From assembly GCA_945860455.1 (NCBI GenBank), contig CAMAQX010000002.1, positions 1 through 38,823 of the forward strand: a stretch of DNA of 38,823 nt. The letters run 5' to 3'. The notes beneath the pieces are model-generated. The model did not search any database. It was not told the origin of the DNA and saw only the letters and a list, made by a program, of their open reading frames with translations. Position numbers and translations under genes: made by a program. Numbering within the stretch: position 1 is the first letter of the stretch; the number at the start of each line of letters is the position of its first letter. The stretch is from Lishizhenia tianjinensis. GTDB lineage: Bacteria; Bacteroidota; Bacteroidia; Flavobacteriales_D; Crocinitomicaceae. Positions 17,321-26,660 of the stretch are shown here, piece after piece.

Positions 17321-18529
17321 TTAAATTTCATGATGAACGCTCTCATCCAAAAATGGATGATTTACAGGCATTAAAGGTGCTTTCGTTAAATTGTTCAGTA
17401 AGATCCGAACGAACAAGCCAACACAAACCAAAGCTAAACCAATTTCAAGGAATCCTATTGATGCTTTAGGCCCTAAAGATCCAGCTGAAATCAACAGGTA
17501 TACATCTATCCAATGACCCATTAATATTATAACTCCCACAAAAGTTAAAACTCCATAATTTCTTTTTGCATCACGGGACATTAAAATCAACATTGGAAAA
17601 GCAAAATTGATTAGGAACATCGAAAAATACAAGACCTTAAAGCTTTCTATTCTAATTTGATAGTAAGTAACTTCTTCCCCAATATTGGCATACCAAATCA
17701 ACATAAATTGAGAAAAGAATAAATACGACCATAAAAATGAAGTTGCGAATGTCCATTTTCCTATATCATGGATATGAGAATCATTCACTCTTTCCAAATA
17801 CCCCAATTTTTTGAGGTAAATAGTCGTTAAAACAATAACAACCATTGCGGAACACCACATTCCAGCGAATGTATACCACCCAAAAAGTGTTGAGAACCAA
17901 TGTACATCTATTGACATGATCCAGTCCCAAGCAGATGTTGAACTAAATACAGCAAAGAAAACTAAAAATGTTGCTCCCTTTCTATAATTTTTGAAATGTA
18001 AATTTGTTCCTCCAATTCTATCCTCTTCTAAAGATCTCTTTCTAAATCCGTTCCAAAATAAATAATAAGTTATTAGATAAGCTATGGTTCTAATCCAAAA
18101 GAATCCTTTATTTAAATACGCTTTTTTTCCATCAATTATATGATCAAAATGATGAGATGCAGGATTAGTAGTTTCAGGATCCATCCAAATGTATATGTGA
18201 GCTCCGTCCAAAAATGTAATTATCAATAATATTCCTGCCAACAATCCCATTCCATAAGGTAGAACACCTGCTATTCCCTCTATTACTCTTTTAACAGAAG
18301 CATACCAACCCGTTTCAGTAGCGTATTGCAAAGCAAGAAAGAACAATGCACCTAAAGCAATCGCAAAAAAGAAAAATGCATTTATTAATCCGTTAGTTAA
18401 AAGTCGGGTTGTAAATTGATGATCTTCATAATTAGTTGCAACTCCAACTGCTGCCAATGTAGCACCTACTACTATAAGAGACAACGTAATCTTCTTGGCT
18501 TTTGTAGGCATTGTAAATTCCATACTCAT
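17321..18529 (-). CDS. actF: Alternative complex III subunit ActF (quinol:cytochrome c oxidoreductase membrane subunit)
   Basis: Polytopic membrane protein between actE and coxB; ATNPASHHFDHIIDGKKAYLNKGFFWIRTIAYLITYYLFW and WIMSIDVHWFSTLFGWYTFAGMWCSAM are characteristic of ActF. Confidence 0.9.
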   Translation of the reverse strand: MSMEFTMPTKAKKITLSLIVVGATLAAVGVATNYEDHQFTTRLLTNGLINAFFFFAIALGALFFLALQYATETGWYASVKRVIEGIAGVLPYGMGLLAGILLIITFLDGAHIYIWMDPETTNPASHHFDHIIDGKKAYLNKGFFWIRTIAYLITYYLFWNGFRKRSLEEDRIGGTNLHFKNYRKGATFLVFFAVFSSTSAWDWIMSIDVHWFSTLFGWYTFAGMWCSAMVVIVLTTIYLKKLGYLERVNDSHIHDIGKWTFATSFLWSYLFFSQFMLIWYANIGEEVTYYQIRIESFKVLYFSMFLINFAFPMLILMSRDAKRNYGVLTFVGVIILMGHWIDVYLLISAGSLGPKASIGFLEIGLALVCVGLFVRILLNNLTKAPLMPVNHPFLDESVHHEI

Positions 18530-19290
18530 TTTTTATTCGTTTTAACAATTACAGAATCTTTTGATTTGTCCAAATCAGAAGAAACTAACTTTCCGTTTTC
18601 AACTTTTCCATAATTTTTATCAACCAAATTACGAATGTAATGAACTACCGTCCAGATTTCTTTTTTATCTAACATTGAACCGTGTGCACCCATTGAACCT
18701 TTACCATAGTATATTGAATAAAACATTTGGCCATTAGATATAGAAGCTCGATCTGCGTAATTAGGCACACCTACAAATGTGCCATTTAGTGACATTTGGC
18801 CATTACCATCGCCCTTCTCACCATGACAATGCATACATTTTGAAGAGTATATTTCTTTACCTTCTTTTAGAATTTCTTTAGCATTACCCCCAGTCATGGT
18901 ATATGGATTTACAACATCGTCTTTTGCTAATTCGTATTCATTATTTGCTGAAAACTTAAAATCTCTTAATCCATGTGTAGACCAAAATTCAGCACCTGGA
19001 TTTCTGAAATAAGGAAGCATCAGGGTAACGTCGTCCATATTATTACCATTACCATAATAGGGGATTGTACCCAATGGAGGTGTTTTTGCAGAAAGCTGAC
19101 TTTTCAACCTACCAAATTGCTTACCTCTAATTTCACCATAATCCACATAGGCCTCAATTGCCGGTGAACGATACATGTCTGGCATATATTCTAACCCAGA
19201 ACTATCACTATTTGAAACACAGCTGGTGAGCATTATAGATATCACAGCTACTGTTGCTATACCCACTAATTTAATCGATCTAATTTTCAT
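18526..19290 (-). CDS. actE: Alternative complex III subunit ActE (monoheme cytochrome c lipoprotein)
   Basis: Lipobox-type signal VISIMLTSCVSN; DMYRSPAIEAYVDYG; heme site CMHCHGEKGDGNGQM; located between actD and actF. Confidence 0.92.
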   Translation of the reverse strand: MKIRSIKLVGIATVAVISIMLTSCVSNSDSSGLEYMPDMYRSPAIEAYVDYGEIRGKQFGRLKSQLSAKTPPLGTIPYYGNGNNMDDVTLMLPYFRNPGAEFWSTHGLRDFKFSANNEYELAKDDVVNPYTMTGGNAKEILKEGKEIYSSKCMHCHGEKGDGNGQMSLNGTFVGVPNYADRASISNGQMFYSIYYGKGSMGAHGSMLDKKEIWTVVHYIRNLVDKNYGKVENGKLVSSDLDKSKDSVIVKTNKK

Positions 19291-19319
19291 TACTTATTAC
19301 CTTTATCGGGTTATAATTC

Positions 19320-19853
19320 TTAACATTCCTTTTCTTCGAACCCTTCAATTCCAGTCTCTTTAACCAAATTTTGAATATCTTCTGATGTGTAATTTGCATT
19401 CTCTGAAACTCGAATTTCGATTACAAACCGATCATCAGTGGTACTTGGATATGGGTTTTGAGCAGGCATTCCAGGTAAAGTTTTATTTTTCAATAAATAC
19501 GTAATAGCCATTCCATGAGCTGCACACAACACTGTAAATTCAAATGTAATTGGAATAAAGGCCAAAATATTATCTAAATAAGAAAAATTAGGTTTTCCTC
19601 CAATATTCATAGGCCAATCCACAATCATCATATACCTCATCCCTACTGTAGCGAGAGTAAGCCCTGTAAGACCATACAAAAATGCCATGATACCTAAACG
19701 GGTGTTTTTGATTCCAATAATTGGATCAATTCCATGAATAGGAAAAGGTGAAAAAACTTCATTTATTTTGATTCCTTTTGAAACCAATTTCTTAGCACCG
19801 TCTTTCAATACTTCTTCATCGGTGTATGTAGCGAAAATTACTTTATCTGACAT
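19320..19853 (-). CDS. actD: Alternative complex III subunit ActD (DUF3341)
   Basis: VIFATYTDEEVLKDGAKKLVSKGIKINEVFSPFPIHGIDPIIGIKNTRLGIMAFLYGLTG...DWPMNIGGKPNFSYLDNILAFIPITFEFTVLCAAHGM, classical DUF3341/ActD. Confidence 0.93.
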   Translation of the reverse strand: MSDKVIFATYTDEEVLKDGAKKLVSKGIKINEVFSPFPIHGIDPIIGIKNTRLGIMAFLYGLTGLTLATVGMRYMMIVDWPMNIGGKPNFSYLDNILAFIPITFEFTVLCAAHGMAITYLLKNKTLPGMPAQNPYPSTTDDRFVIEIRVSENANYTSEDIQNLVKETGIEGFEEKEC

Positions 19854-19876
19854 TACAATGTGTTTAAGTTCAATTA

Positions 19877-21265
19877 TTAATGTGCGTGTTCTGTTTCAGG
19901 ACTATTTTTGTAGGACTCTCCAGAAGATTTTAAAATCGTTTTAACTTCGTTCAATGCTAACACAGGAAAGAAACGAGCAAACAATAAGAAGAACACAAAG
20001 AAAAGTCCAATAGTTCCAACGTAAATTCCAATATCAATATGACTAGGGTAATGCATACTCCAAGCAGATGGCAAGTAATCTCGGTGTAATGATGTCACAA
20101 TAATCACATATCGCTCAAACCACATACCTATGTTCACAATGATTGAAATGAAAAAAGTAAACAATAAACTTCTTCTTAATTTTCTAAACCACATTAATTG
20201 AGGAGAAATAACATTACATGTCATCATAGACCAATAAGCCCACCAATATGGACCTGTTGCTCTATTAATGAAAGCATAAGATTCATATTCTACTCCAGAA
20301 TACCAAGAAATAAATAATTCCGTGATGTAAGCAGTTCCAACAATTGAACCGGTAACCATTATAACGATATTCATATATTCAACATGTTTCGTGTGAATAT
20401 ATGCTTCCAATCCCATGGCTTTTCTCATAATCAACATAAGCGTTTGCACCATTGCAAATCCAGAAAAAACTGCTCCTGCAACAAAATAAGGAGGGAAAAT
20501 CGTCGTATGCCAACCAGGAACTATTGATGTTGCAAAATCAAATGATACAATCGAGTGAACCGAAAACACCAATGGAGTGGCTAAACCGGCTAACACTAAT
20601 GAAACTAACTCAAATCGATTCCAATGCTTTGCTCTTCCAGACCAACCAAAAGAAAGGATAGAATACATTTTTTTCGAAATTGGTTTTTTTGCTCGGTCTC
20701 TAATTGTAGCAAAATCAGGAATTAAACCAATGTACCAAAATATCAAAGAAACAGACAAATAAGTCGAAATTGCAAAAACGTCCCAAAGTAACGGAGAATT
20801 AAAGTTAACCCACAATGAACCAAATTGATTGGGTAATGGTAAAGTCCAATAACCAACCCATAACCTACCCATATGAATCAACGGAAACAAACCAGCCATA
20901 AATACAGCAAAAATTGTCATTGCCTCTGCAGAACGATTAATCGCCATTCTCCATTTTTGCCTAAACAGTAATAACACCGCTGAAATCAGCGTACCTGCAT
21001 GTCCAATACCTACCCACCATACGAAGTTGGTGATATCCCATGCCCAGCCAATTGTTTTATTTAATCCCCAGACCCCAACACCAGTACCAAGAAGGTATAC
21101 GATACAACCAACACCATAAACACCAATAATTAAGGCTATTCCAAAAAGAATATACCACATTTTGGGTGCTTTATCCTCAATTGGTCGACAAACATCCTCT
21201 GTGATATCATGATAAGTTTTGTGACCTAATATGAGGGGTTCTCTAATTGCTGCTTCTTTATGCAT
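19877..21265 (-). CDS. actC: Alternative complex III subunit ActC (NrfD/PsrC-like membrane subunit)
   Basis: NKTIGWAWDITNFVWWVGIGHAGTLISAVLLLFRQKWRMAINRSAEAMTIFAVFMAGLFPLIHMGR, typical NrfD family quinone-site segment; operon position. Confidence 0.95.
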   Translation of the reverse strand: MHKEAAIREPLILGHKTYHDITEDVCRPIEDKAPKMWYILFGIALIIGVYGVGCIVYLLGTGVGVWGLNKTIGWAWDITNFVWWVGIGHAGTLISAVLLLFRQKWRMAINRSAEAMTIFAVFMAGLFPLIHMGRLWVGYWTLPLPNQFGSLWVNFNSPLLWDVFAISTYLSVSLIFWYIGLIPDFATIRDRAKKPISKKMYSILSFGWSGRAKHWNRFELVSLVLAGLATPLVFSVHSIVSFDFATSIVPGWHTTIFPPYFVAGAVFSGFAMVQTLMLIMRKAMGLEAYIHTKHVEYMNIVIMVTGSIVGTAYITELFISWYSGVEYESYAFINRATGPYWWAYWSMMTCNVISPQLMWFRKLRRSLLFTFFISIIVNIGMWFERYVIIVTSLHRDYLPSAWSMHYPSHIDIGIYVGTIGLFFVFFLLFARFFPVLALNEVKTILKSSGESYKNSPETEHAH

Positions 21266-21282
21266 TTCTTTTAATTTATCAA

Positions 21283-24200
21283 TTAATGATGACCTTTATT
21301 ACTCTCTTTTGTATCGGAACCATGAGAACCACCATGCTTACTATCTTTCTGTATTGCGGATAATAAATCATTTTTCTCATTACGTACTTTCACTTTATAC
21401 CAAACATTTGGTTTAACGCCGATTTCTTCCAATGCTTGATAAGCTCTTTTGTCTGACGAACTTTTTCGAACAAATGAATTAACATCATTCCAATCTCCTA
21501 CTTGAATAGCATGCGTAGGGCAAGCATCAGCACAAGCTGAAGAGAATTCCATATCTTTTACAGGTCGACCATCTTTTTTAGCAACTAATTTTGTCGCTTG
21601 AATACGTTGAACACAGAAAGAACATTTTTCCATTACTCCTCGGGTACGAACAGTAACATCTGGATTTAATACCATACGACCAAAATCATCTTGAGCCGGA
21701 TTAACTTCCGTAAATTTCTTGTACGATGGATAATTAAACCAATTGAATCTTCTTACTTTATAAGGACAGTTATTTGCACAATATCTAGTACCAATACAAC
21801 GATTATAAGTCATTTGATTCAATCCCTCATTACTATGAGTTGTTGCAGCAACTGGACAAACAGTTTCACATGGTGCATGATTACAATGGTGACACATCAT
21901 CGGCATGTGAACCACTTTAGGATTCAAAGATGCTTTTTCCGCTTTATCAAAACTAAATGTATCATCATCTTTTCTTGTTCCAACTGTCGCTTCTTCATCC
22001 GAACAAAAATAACGATCGATTCGAAGCCAATGCATTTCACGACCACGTCTTACTTCATCTTTACCAACTACAGGAACATTATTTTCCGCCTGACAAGCCA
22101 CTAAACAAGAACCGCAACCTATACAAGAAGATAAATCCACTGTCATTCCCCAACGGTGACCAATGTGCTCTACGGGATGACTATTCCATAAATCAAATTC
22201 ACCTATAGGTTTTTCAATGTGATTACCATTTTCATCCAATTTTTGCAATAAATAAGCGGGATTGTAGGCATCTTTTGATTTTGATTGATAAATATCCAAT
22301 GTCGTTTCACGAACGATTGAATGTCTTGCCATTACTGTGTGGTGAATCTGAGTTGCAGCTATCAAATAAGTTTCATTTGTTGACTCTATTTTACCGGCTG
22401 TATTAAACTCCATTAATCCAGATGTGGTTGAAACAAAAGGGAAAACGTTCGCACCAATAGACCTGGGTGTTCCATTTTCATTAGTAACATGTCCACCATA
22501 TTCTTTGGTCTGAAAAGCTGCTTTTCCAATTTGTTCACCATTAGCACCTCGACCATATCCAACAGCAATTCCAATCGTTCCTGGAGTTTGACCTGGTAAT
22601 GGATAAACAGGTAAGGATACAGTATTTCCGTTAACCGTTAATTTAGCAACACTTAAGCCATGTTCCTGATCATACGTTTTAACGAACTTATAAGAATCCA
22701 TTTCAGATGGATTCATTGTAATATAATTATCCCATGTAACTTTAGTTACCGCATCCGGAAGCTCTTGTAACCAAGGATTATTTGCATTTGAACCAGTCCC
22801 GATGGCATTTTTTTGATATAAAACCACTTCCAATCCTGACGCTTTCGGTACAGCTGGAATAGATACTTCTTTAAAAGCACTCAATCCAGACAACTTATTA
22901 GCAACTTCAGATTTCATATCTTCTTTCTCAGGTGCTGATGGATTCTCTTTGGAGACAACTTCTGCAACTTTAACTGATGAAATTGAGCTTGTTGAATCCA
23001 TACAGCTATTGTGAACAGCCATATTCCACGCATTGAAAAAATTGAATTCTTCTGAACCAGTTAGAATAGTATTTTTCCAATTTTCTTGAATGTAATCGAA
23101 TGCCTCAGTTGAATTTTTCACAACTCGTTTTTTCAATCCTGCCCAAACTAATACGTTTTCTAATAAAGAAGAAGTTCCAAAAAGTGGACGTATGGTGGGT
23201 TGTGAAAGTGCAAAATGAGATCCAATCGGGTTAAAGTCAGACCATGATTCTAACGCATGACTTTCTGCACAAACAATTTGACATTTAGATGCAGTTTCAT
23301 CCATGTGAGAGGCAACTGCAATTGTATTTTTAGTTTTGGATAAAGCTTCACCAAACATCTTACCATTCGGTAAAGAATAGACTGGATTAACACCAGCAAA
23401 GATTAATGTTTCAGGGCCTTGTCCAGCAAGTACACTTTTCACCAACGAATTTACCTTTGTATCGTCACCATCAAATAGGTGAACTGGCTTAGTCAAATCT
23501 ATTGTTACTCCATATGCACCAAGTAAATTATTCAATTTATTTGTCAATAATTGAATAGACTTATTATTAGATCCAGCTACAACCAATGATTCTCCACGAG
23601 ATGACTTTAATGATTTAATTGCTTCGTCAGCTATTGATTTAGCTTGACTAGACAAATCAGAAGCTTGTGAAACGGAACCACCGAATGCTTTAATTAAATA
23701 AGATAAAACATTTGCTTCTTCAGAAGGTTTTATCATCCCTCTATAATCAGCATTTGTTCCAGAGATTGACATAACTGATTCAAATTGGAAATGCTTAGAC
23801 ATCCATTTATTATCTGGATTTCTCGTTATGCCGTATTGAGTTTGATACAAATTAGCCATAAGCCACGTACCTAGAAAATCAGCTCCAATGGACACTATTG
23901 TTTTAGCCTTACTGAAATCATAAGCCGGAATCAATGATTGACCGAAATTTTCCAAATTAGCCAATCGAATAGCACGATAAGAAACCGCATCATATTGAAT
24001 ATGCTCAAATTTTCCTTCACCCAATTTCAAAGACAAGGAAGCAATTGCAAGTTTTAGAGAAGGGCTAATCACGGTTCCAGTTAACAATACTGTTTTCTTC
24101 GAAGAACCTAATGCTGCTGTGACAGAAGAATCAACTGTTGACCAAGATTTAGCAACTTTAGATATTGTTGGCTTTTGAAGTCGATAACTATCATACAACC

Positions 24201-24624
24201 CAAGTACAGAAGCAATTACCTGAGGATTTGTTCCACCTTTAGTAATCCCAAAATCTCGATTTCCCTTAATGTAAATTGGACGAGCCTCTCTCGTTTTAAC
24301 TAAAATACTAGCGTAAGAATTGCCATCATAATAAGTTGATGCATACCATGTTGGCATCCCGGGAGTAACATTCTCTGGCTTATTAACATATGGAACTACT
24401 TTAGTCACTGGTGCTTCACATGCAGCAACCGTTGCAGCTGCAACAGAAAAACCTAGAAACTTTAAAAAGTCTCTTCGAGCAGTTGATTTTTCAGCTAATT
24501 GATCATCACCCAAAAACTCTTCCACTGACATTTCAGCAGGGAACTCTTGCTCTTTCGATTTTAAGAATTCTGGAGTTTCTTTCAATTCTTCTAAACCTTT
24601 CCAATATTTTCTTGTCATCATCAT
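21283..24624 (-). CDS. actB: Alternative complex III subunit ActB (molybdopterin-oxidoreductase-like domain fused to Fe-S domain, Tat signal)
   Basis: Tat-type motif STARRDFLKFLGFSVAAATVAAC; C-terminal Fe-S cysteine motifs CIGCGSCLVACQAEN, CHHCNHAPCETVCPV, CIGTRYCANNCPYKVRRFNW, CSFCVQRIQ, CADACPTHAI. Confidence 0.95.
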   Translation of the reverse strand: MMMTRKYWKGLEELKETPEFLKSKEQEFPAEMSVEEFLGDDQLAEKSTARRDFLKFLGFSVAAATVAACEAPVTKVVPYVNKPENVTPGMPTWYASTYYDGNSYASILVKTREARPIYIKGNRDFGITKGGTNPQVIASVLGLYDSYRLQKPTISKVAKSWSTVDSSVTAALGSSKKTVLLTGTVISPSLKLAIASLSLKLGEGKFEHIQYDAVSYRAIRLANLENFGQSLIPAYDFSKAKTIVSIGADFLGTWLMANLYQTQYGITRNPDNKWMSKHFQFESVMSISGTNADYRGMIKPSEEANVLSYLIKAFGGSVSQASDLSSQAKSIADEAIKSLKSSRGESLVVAGSNNKSIQLLTNKLNNLLGAYGVTIDLTKPVHLFDGDDTKVNSLVKSVLAGQGPETLIFAGVNPVYSLPNGKMFGEALSKTKNTIAVASHMDETASKCQIVCAESHALESWSDFNPIGSHFALSQPTIRPLFGTSSLLENVLVWAGLKKRVVKNSTEAFDYIQENWKNTILTGSEEFNFFNAWNMAVHNSCMDSTSSISSVKVAEVVSKENPSAPEKEDMKSEVANKLSGLSAFKEVSIPAVPKASGLEVVLYQKNAIGTGSNANNPWLQELPDAVTKVTWDNYITMNPSEMDSYKFVKTYDQEHGLSVAKLTVNGNTVSLPVYPLPGQTPGTIGIAVGYGRGANGEQIGKAAFQTKEYGGHVTNENGTPRSIGANVFPFVSTTSGLMEFNTAGKIESTNETYLIAATQIHHTVMARHSIVRETTLDIYQSKSKDAYNPAYLLQKLDENGNHIEKPIGEFDLWNSHPVEHIGHRWGMTVDLSSCIGCGSCLVACQAENNVPVVGKDEVRRGREMHWLRIDRYFCSDEEATVGTRKDDDTFSFDKAEKASLNPKVVHMPMMCHHCNHAPCETVCPVAATTHSNEGLNQMTYNRCIGTRYCANNCPYKVRRFNWFNYPSYKKFTEVNPAQDDFGRMVLNPDVTVRTRGVMEKCSFCVQRIQATKLVAKKDGRPVKDMEFSSACADACPTHAIQVGDWNDVNSFVRKSSSDKRAYQALEEIGVKPNVWYKVKVRNEKNDLLSAIQKDSKHGGSHGSDTKESNKGHH

Positions 24625-24655
24625 TCTTTTTTATACGAACGCTGTTTTCCTTCTA

Positions 24656-26026
24656 TTAATAGTGGCATTTTGCACACTCCCAACCACCTAATTCACTTAC
24701 ACTAACCTTATTATCTTTCAAATATTTACGGTAAAGTGATTTATCATTATTTAATAAACGTCTATGAATTTCATTATAGTAACCATCTTTTTTGTCAGAC
24801 ACTGGACCTTTTGAAATTTCTTTTTTATCGTGACATTCAATACACCACCCCATTGTTAAAGTTGGTTTTGATAATTTGATATTTCCTTCAACTTTATTCA
24901 ATTCAGCAACTGGTTGAACTTTAACAGCTTCTTTTAATTTAGTCATATCACCATGGCATTGTTTGCAATCAACACCCCCAACTACTACGTGTTGAGAATG
25001 GTTAAAATAAACGTGATCTGGTAGAACATGAACTTTATTCCAAACAATCGGTTTCGAAGGGTTTTTATATTCGCCATTTGAAAAACCGGCTGCATCATAA
25101 ATTTTCTGAATTTCTGCAGCATAAGGTTTACCCTCACCACTAATTTGCTTATGACAATTCATACAAACATTAACAGTTGGAATACCCGCTGATTTCGACT
25201 TAGTTACAGAACTATGACAGTATTTACAATCAATTCCATTAACGCCAGCATGAACACTGTGTGGAAATTTTATAGGCTGACTTGGCTGATACGACTCAAC
25301 AACCCCTATTGTAAACAAACTTTGAAACAATGCCACAATAATTGATATTACAAGCACAAGAGATGCAAGACCTACATGCAATCTATATTTCCACGCAACC
25401 GTTTTTAATTCAGAAAAATATGTCTCATGATCTTTTACAGGCTTCCCTTCACTTTCTCTAACCGCATGATTTAATTGACGTCTAACACCTCCTACAGCAA
25501 GAATAACTGTAACAAATATAACACCTAATAAAATCCAAGTCCAGGAATTACCCTCCGACTCACCACCTTCAGCTTCCCCTGTAACAACTCCCCCTTTGGA
25601 TTTATCATTACCACCAGCACTTGGTTCTGGTTGAGCATCAACATAATCCAAAATACCATCTATTTCTTCTTTTTTTAACTCAGGAAAGGCAGACATTGCC
25701 GTTGGCTTCGTTTGAGAAACCTGCATAGCATATGGATCAGTGGCTGCAGCATTTTGCCAGTTATTTACCCAAGTGTAAATAGAACCTTCTTTTGCTCCAC
25801 CAGCTGACCATTTGTCGCGAGCTTTGAATAATTTAGGGCCGGTACCGTCCTTGTGAGGTTGGTGACAACTTGCACATTTTGCTTTAAATAATCCTCCGCC
25901 ATCTACTTTGATTTTGGCTGCATCCTGTGCATTGGATAAAGACATTACGGTAATAAATGCAATAGCAAGAAACCCGTGACTCCATTGATTAATGATTCTA
26001 AGCATCTGATTGTAAGATATTTTCAC
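24656..26026 (-). CDS. actA: Alternative complex III subunit ActA: N-terminal monoheme domain fused to pentaheme cytochrome
   Basis: Six CxxCH motifs: CASCH (N-terminal domain), then CKYCH, CMNCH, CKQCH, CIECH, CAKCH. A transmembrane segment WTWILLGVIFVTVILAVGG lies between the two parts. Confidence 0.93.
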   Translation of the reverse strand: MKISYNQMLRIINQWSHGFLAIAFITVMSLSNAQDAAKIKVDGGGLFKAKCASCHQPHKDGTGPKLFKARDKWSAGGAKEGSIYTWVNNWQNAAATDPYAMQVSQTKPTAMSAFPELKKEEIDGILDYVDAQPEPSAGGNDKSKGGVVTGEAEGGESEGNSWTWILLGVIFVTVILAVGGVRRQLNHAVRESEGKPVKDHETYFSELKTVAWKYRLHVGLASLVLVISIIVALFQSLFTIGVVESYQPSQPIKFPHSVHAGVNGIDCKYCHSSVTKSKSAGIPTVNVCMNCHKQISGEGKPYAAEIQKIYDAAGFSNGEYKNPSKPIVWNKVHVLPDHVYFNHSQHVVVGGVDCKQCHGDMTKLKEAVKVQPVAELNKVEGNIKLSKPTLTMGWCIECHDKKEISKGPVSDKKDGYYNEIHRRLLNNDKSLYRKYLKDNKVSVSELGGWECAKCHY

Positions 26027-26084
26027 TTATTTCTACAATTTAGTTTACTGCCCTTTAACGCAATTTTACGCAGTTAGGCGTCCG

Positions 26085-26118
26085 CAAAATTAGAAGATTG
26101 TTCCTATTTTATGACAAA
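26085..26118 (-). promoter_or_regulatory. Putative promoter of the act-cox operon (-7 TAATTTTG at 26085-26092, -33 TTTG at 26115-26118)
   Basis: Minus-strand TTTG-N22-TAATTTTG upstream of actA, matching the Bacteroidota promoter pattern. Confidence 0.5.
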
Positions 26119-26220
26119 ATGATGACAATTTTAATTATTTTTTTACTAATTTAAAATCATTCTAAATAAGATTCGGTTTTTTAACGGGTGGAATGTTGGT
26201 GTTCTTGAATAAATAATTAA

Positions 26221-26228
26221 TATCTTTG
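26221..26228 (+). promoter_or_regulatory. Putative -7 element (TATCTTTG) for the SPOR-rnr genes
   Basis: TAnnTTTG match 20 nt upstream of the ATG at 26249, with TTG-containing sequence about 22 nt upstream. Confidence 0.5.
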
Positions 26229-26248
26229 TCTTAGATACGAAATCGCTT

Positions 26249-26626
26249 ATGAATTTTTCACTTTCAATTGTTTGTTTTTCTTTAACTTTTTGTTTTTTAG
26301 GCAAATGCCATACTCAAACGAAAGTTATTGCTGACGGCCGTATATTAGGACTTGTTGGAGGGAAATCTGGAGGATCTTACATGGGCTACAGGTTACACAT
26401 TTCTTTTGATTCGGAAAAAACTGTAATCGACAGCCAACGTAGAAATTTCATTTCACAATTTCCAGGAGTGGACACCTACGTTGCTTACAGAACGCCATAC
26501 TTCTATCTAGATGCTGGTGATTATAGATCAAAAGCTGAGGCGGATGACATTCATTCAAAACTAAGAAAAAGCTATCCACTTTCTACTGTTGTAAAACAAG
26601 CTATTAATCTTCCAAGAATCGATTAA
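26249..26626 (+). CDS. SPOR domain-containing protein
   Basis: Signal peptide, then YRLHISFDSEKTVIDSQRRNFISQFPGVDTYVAYRTPYFYLDAGDYRSKAEADDIHSKLRKSYPLSTVVKQAINLP, a SPOR fold pattern (YR.p.f.v..G.f.s..eA......l). Confidence 0.85.
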   Translation: MNFSLSIVCFSLTFCFLGKCHTQTKVIADGRILGLVGGKSGGSYMGYRLHISFDSEKTVIDSQRRNFISQFPGVDTYVAYRTPYFYLDAGDYRSKAEADDIHSKLRKSYPLSTVVKQAINLPRID

Positions 26627-26660
26627 TGAAAAACTTGAAAATGGTATAAAACCATCCTAA

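Noticed and set aside
21691-22104. 137-aa plus-strand ORF opposite actB
   Set aside because: Fully antisense to the highly conserved Fe-S part of ActB. Its Ile/Thr/Cys/Phe-rich composition is what the reverse complement of that region would give, and it has no recognisable domain.
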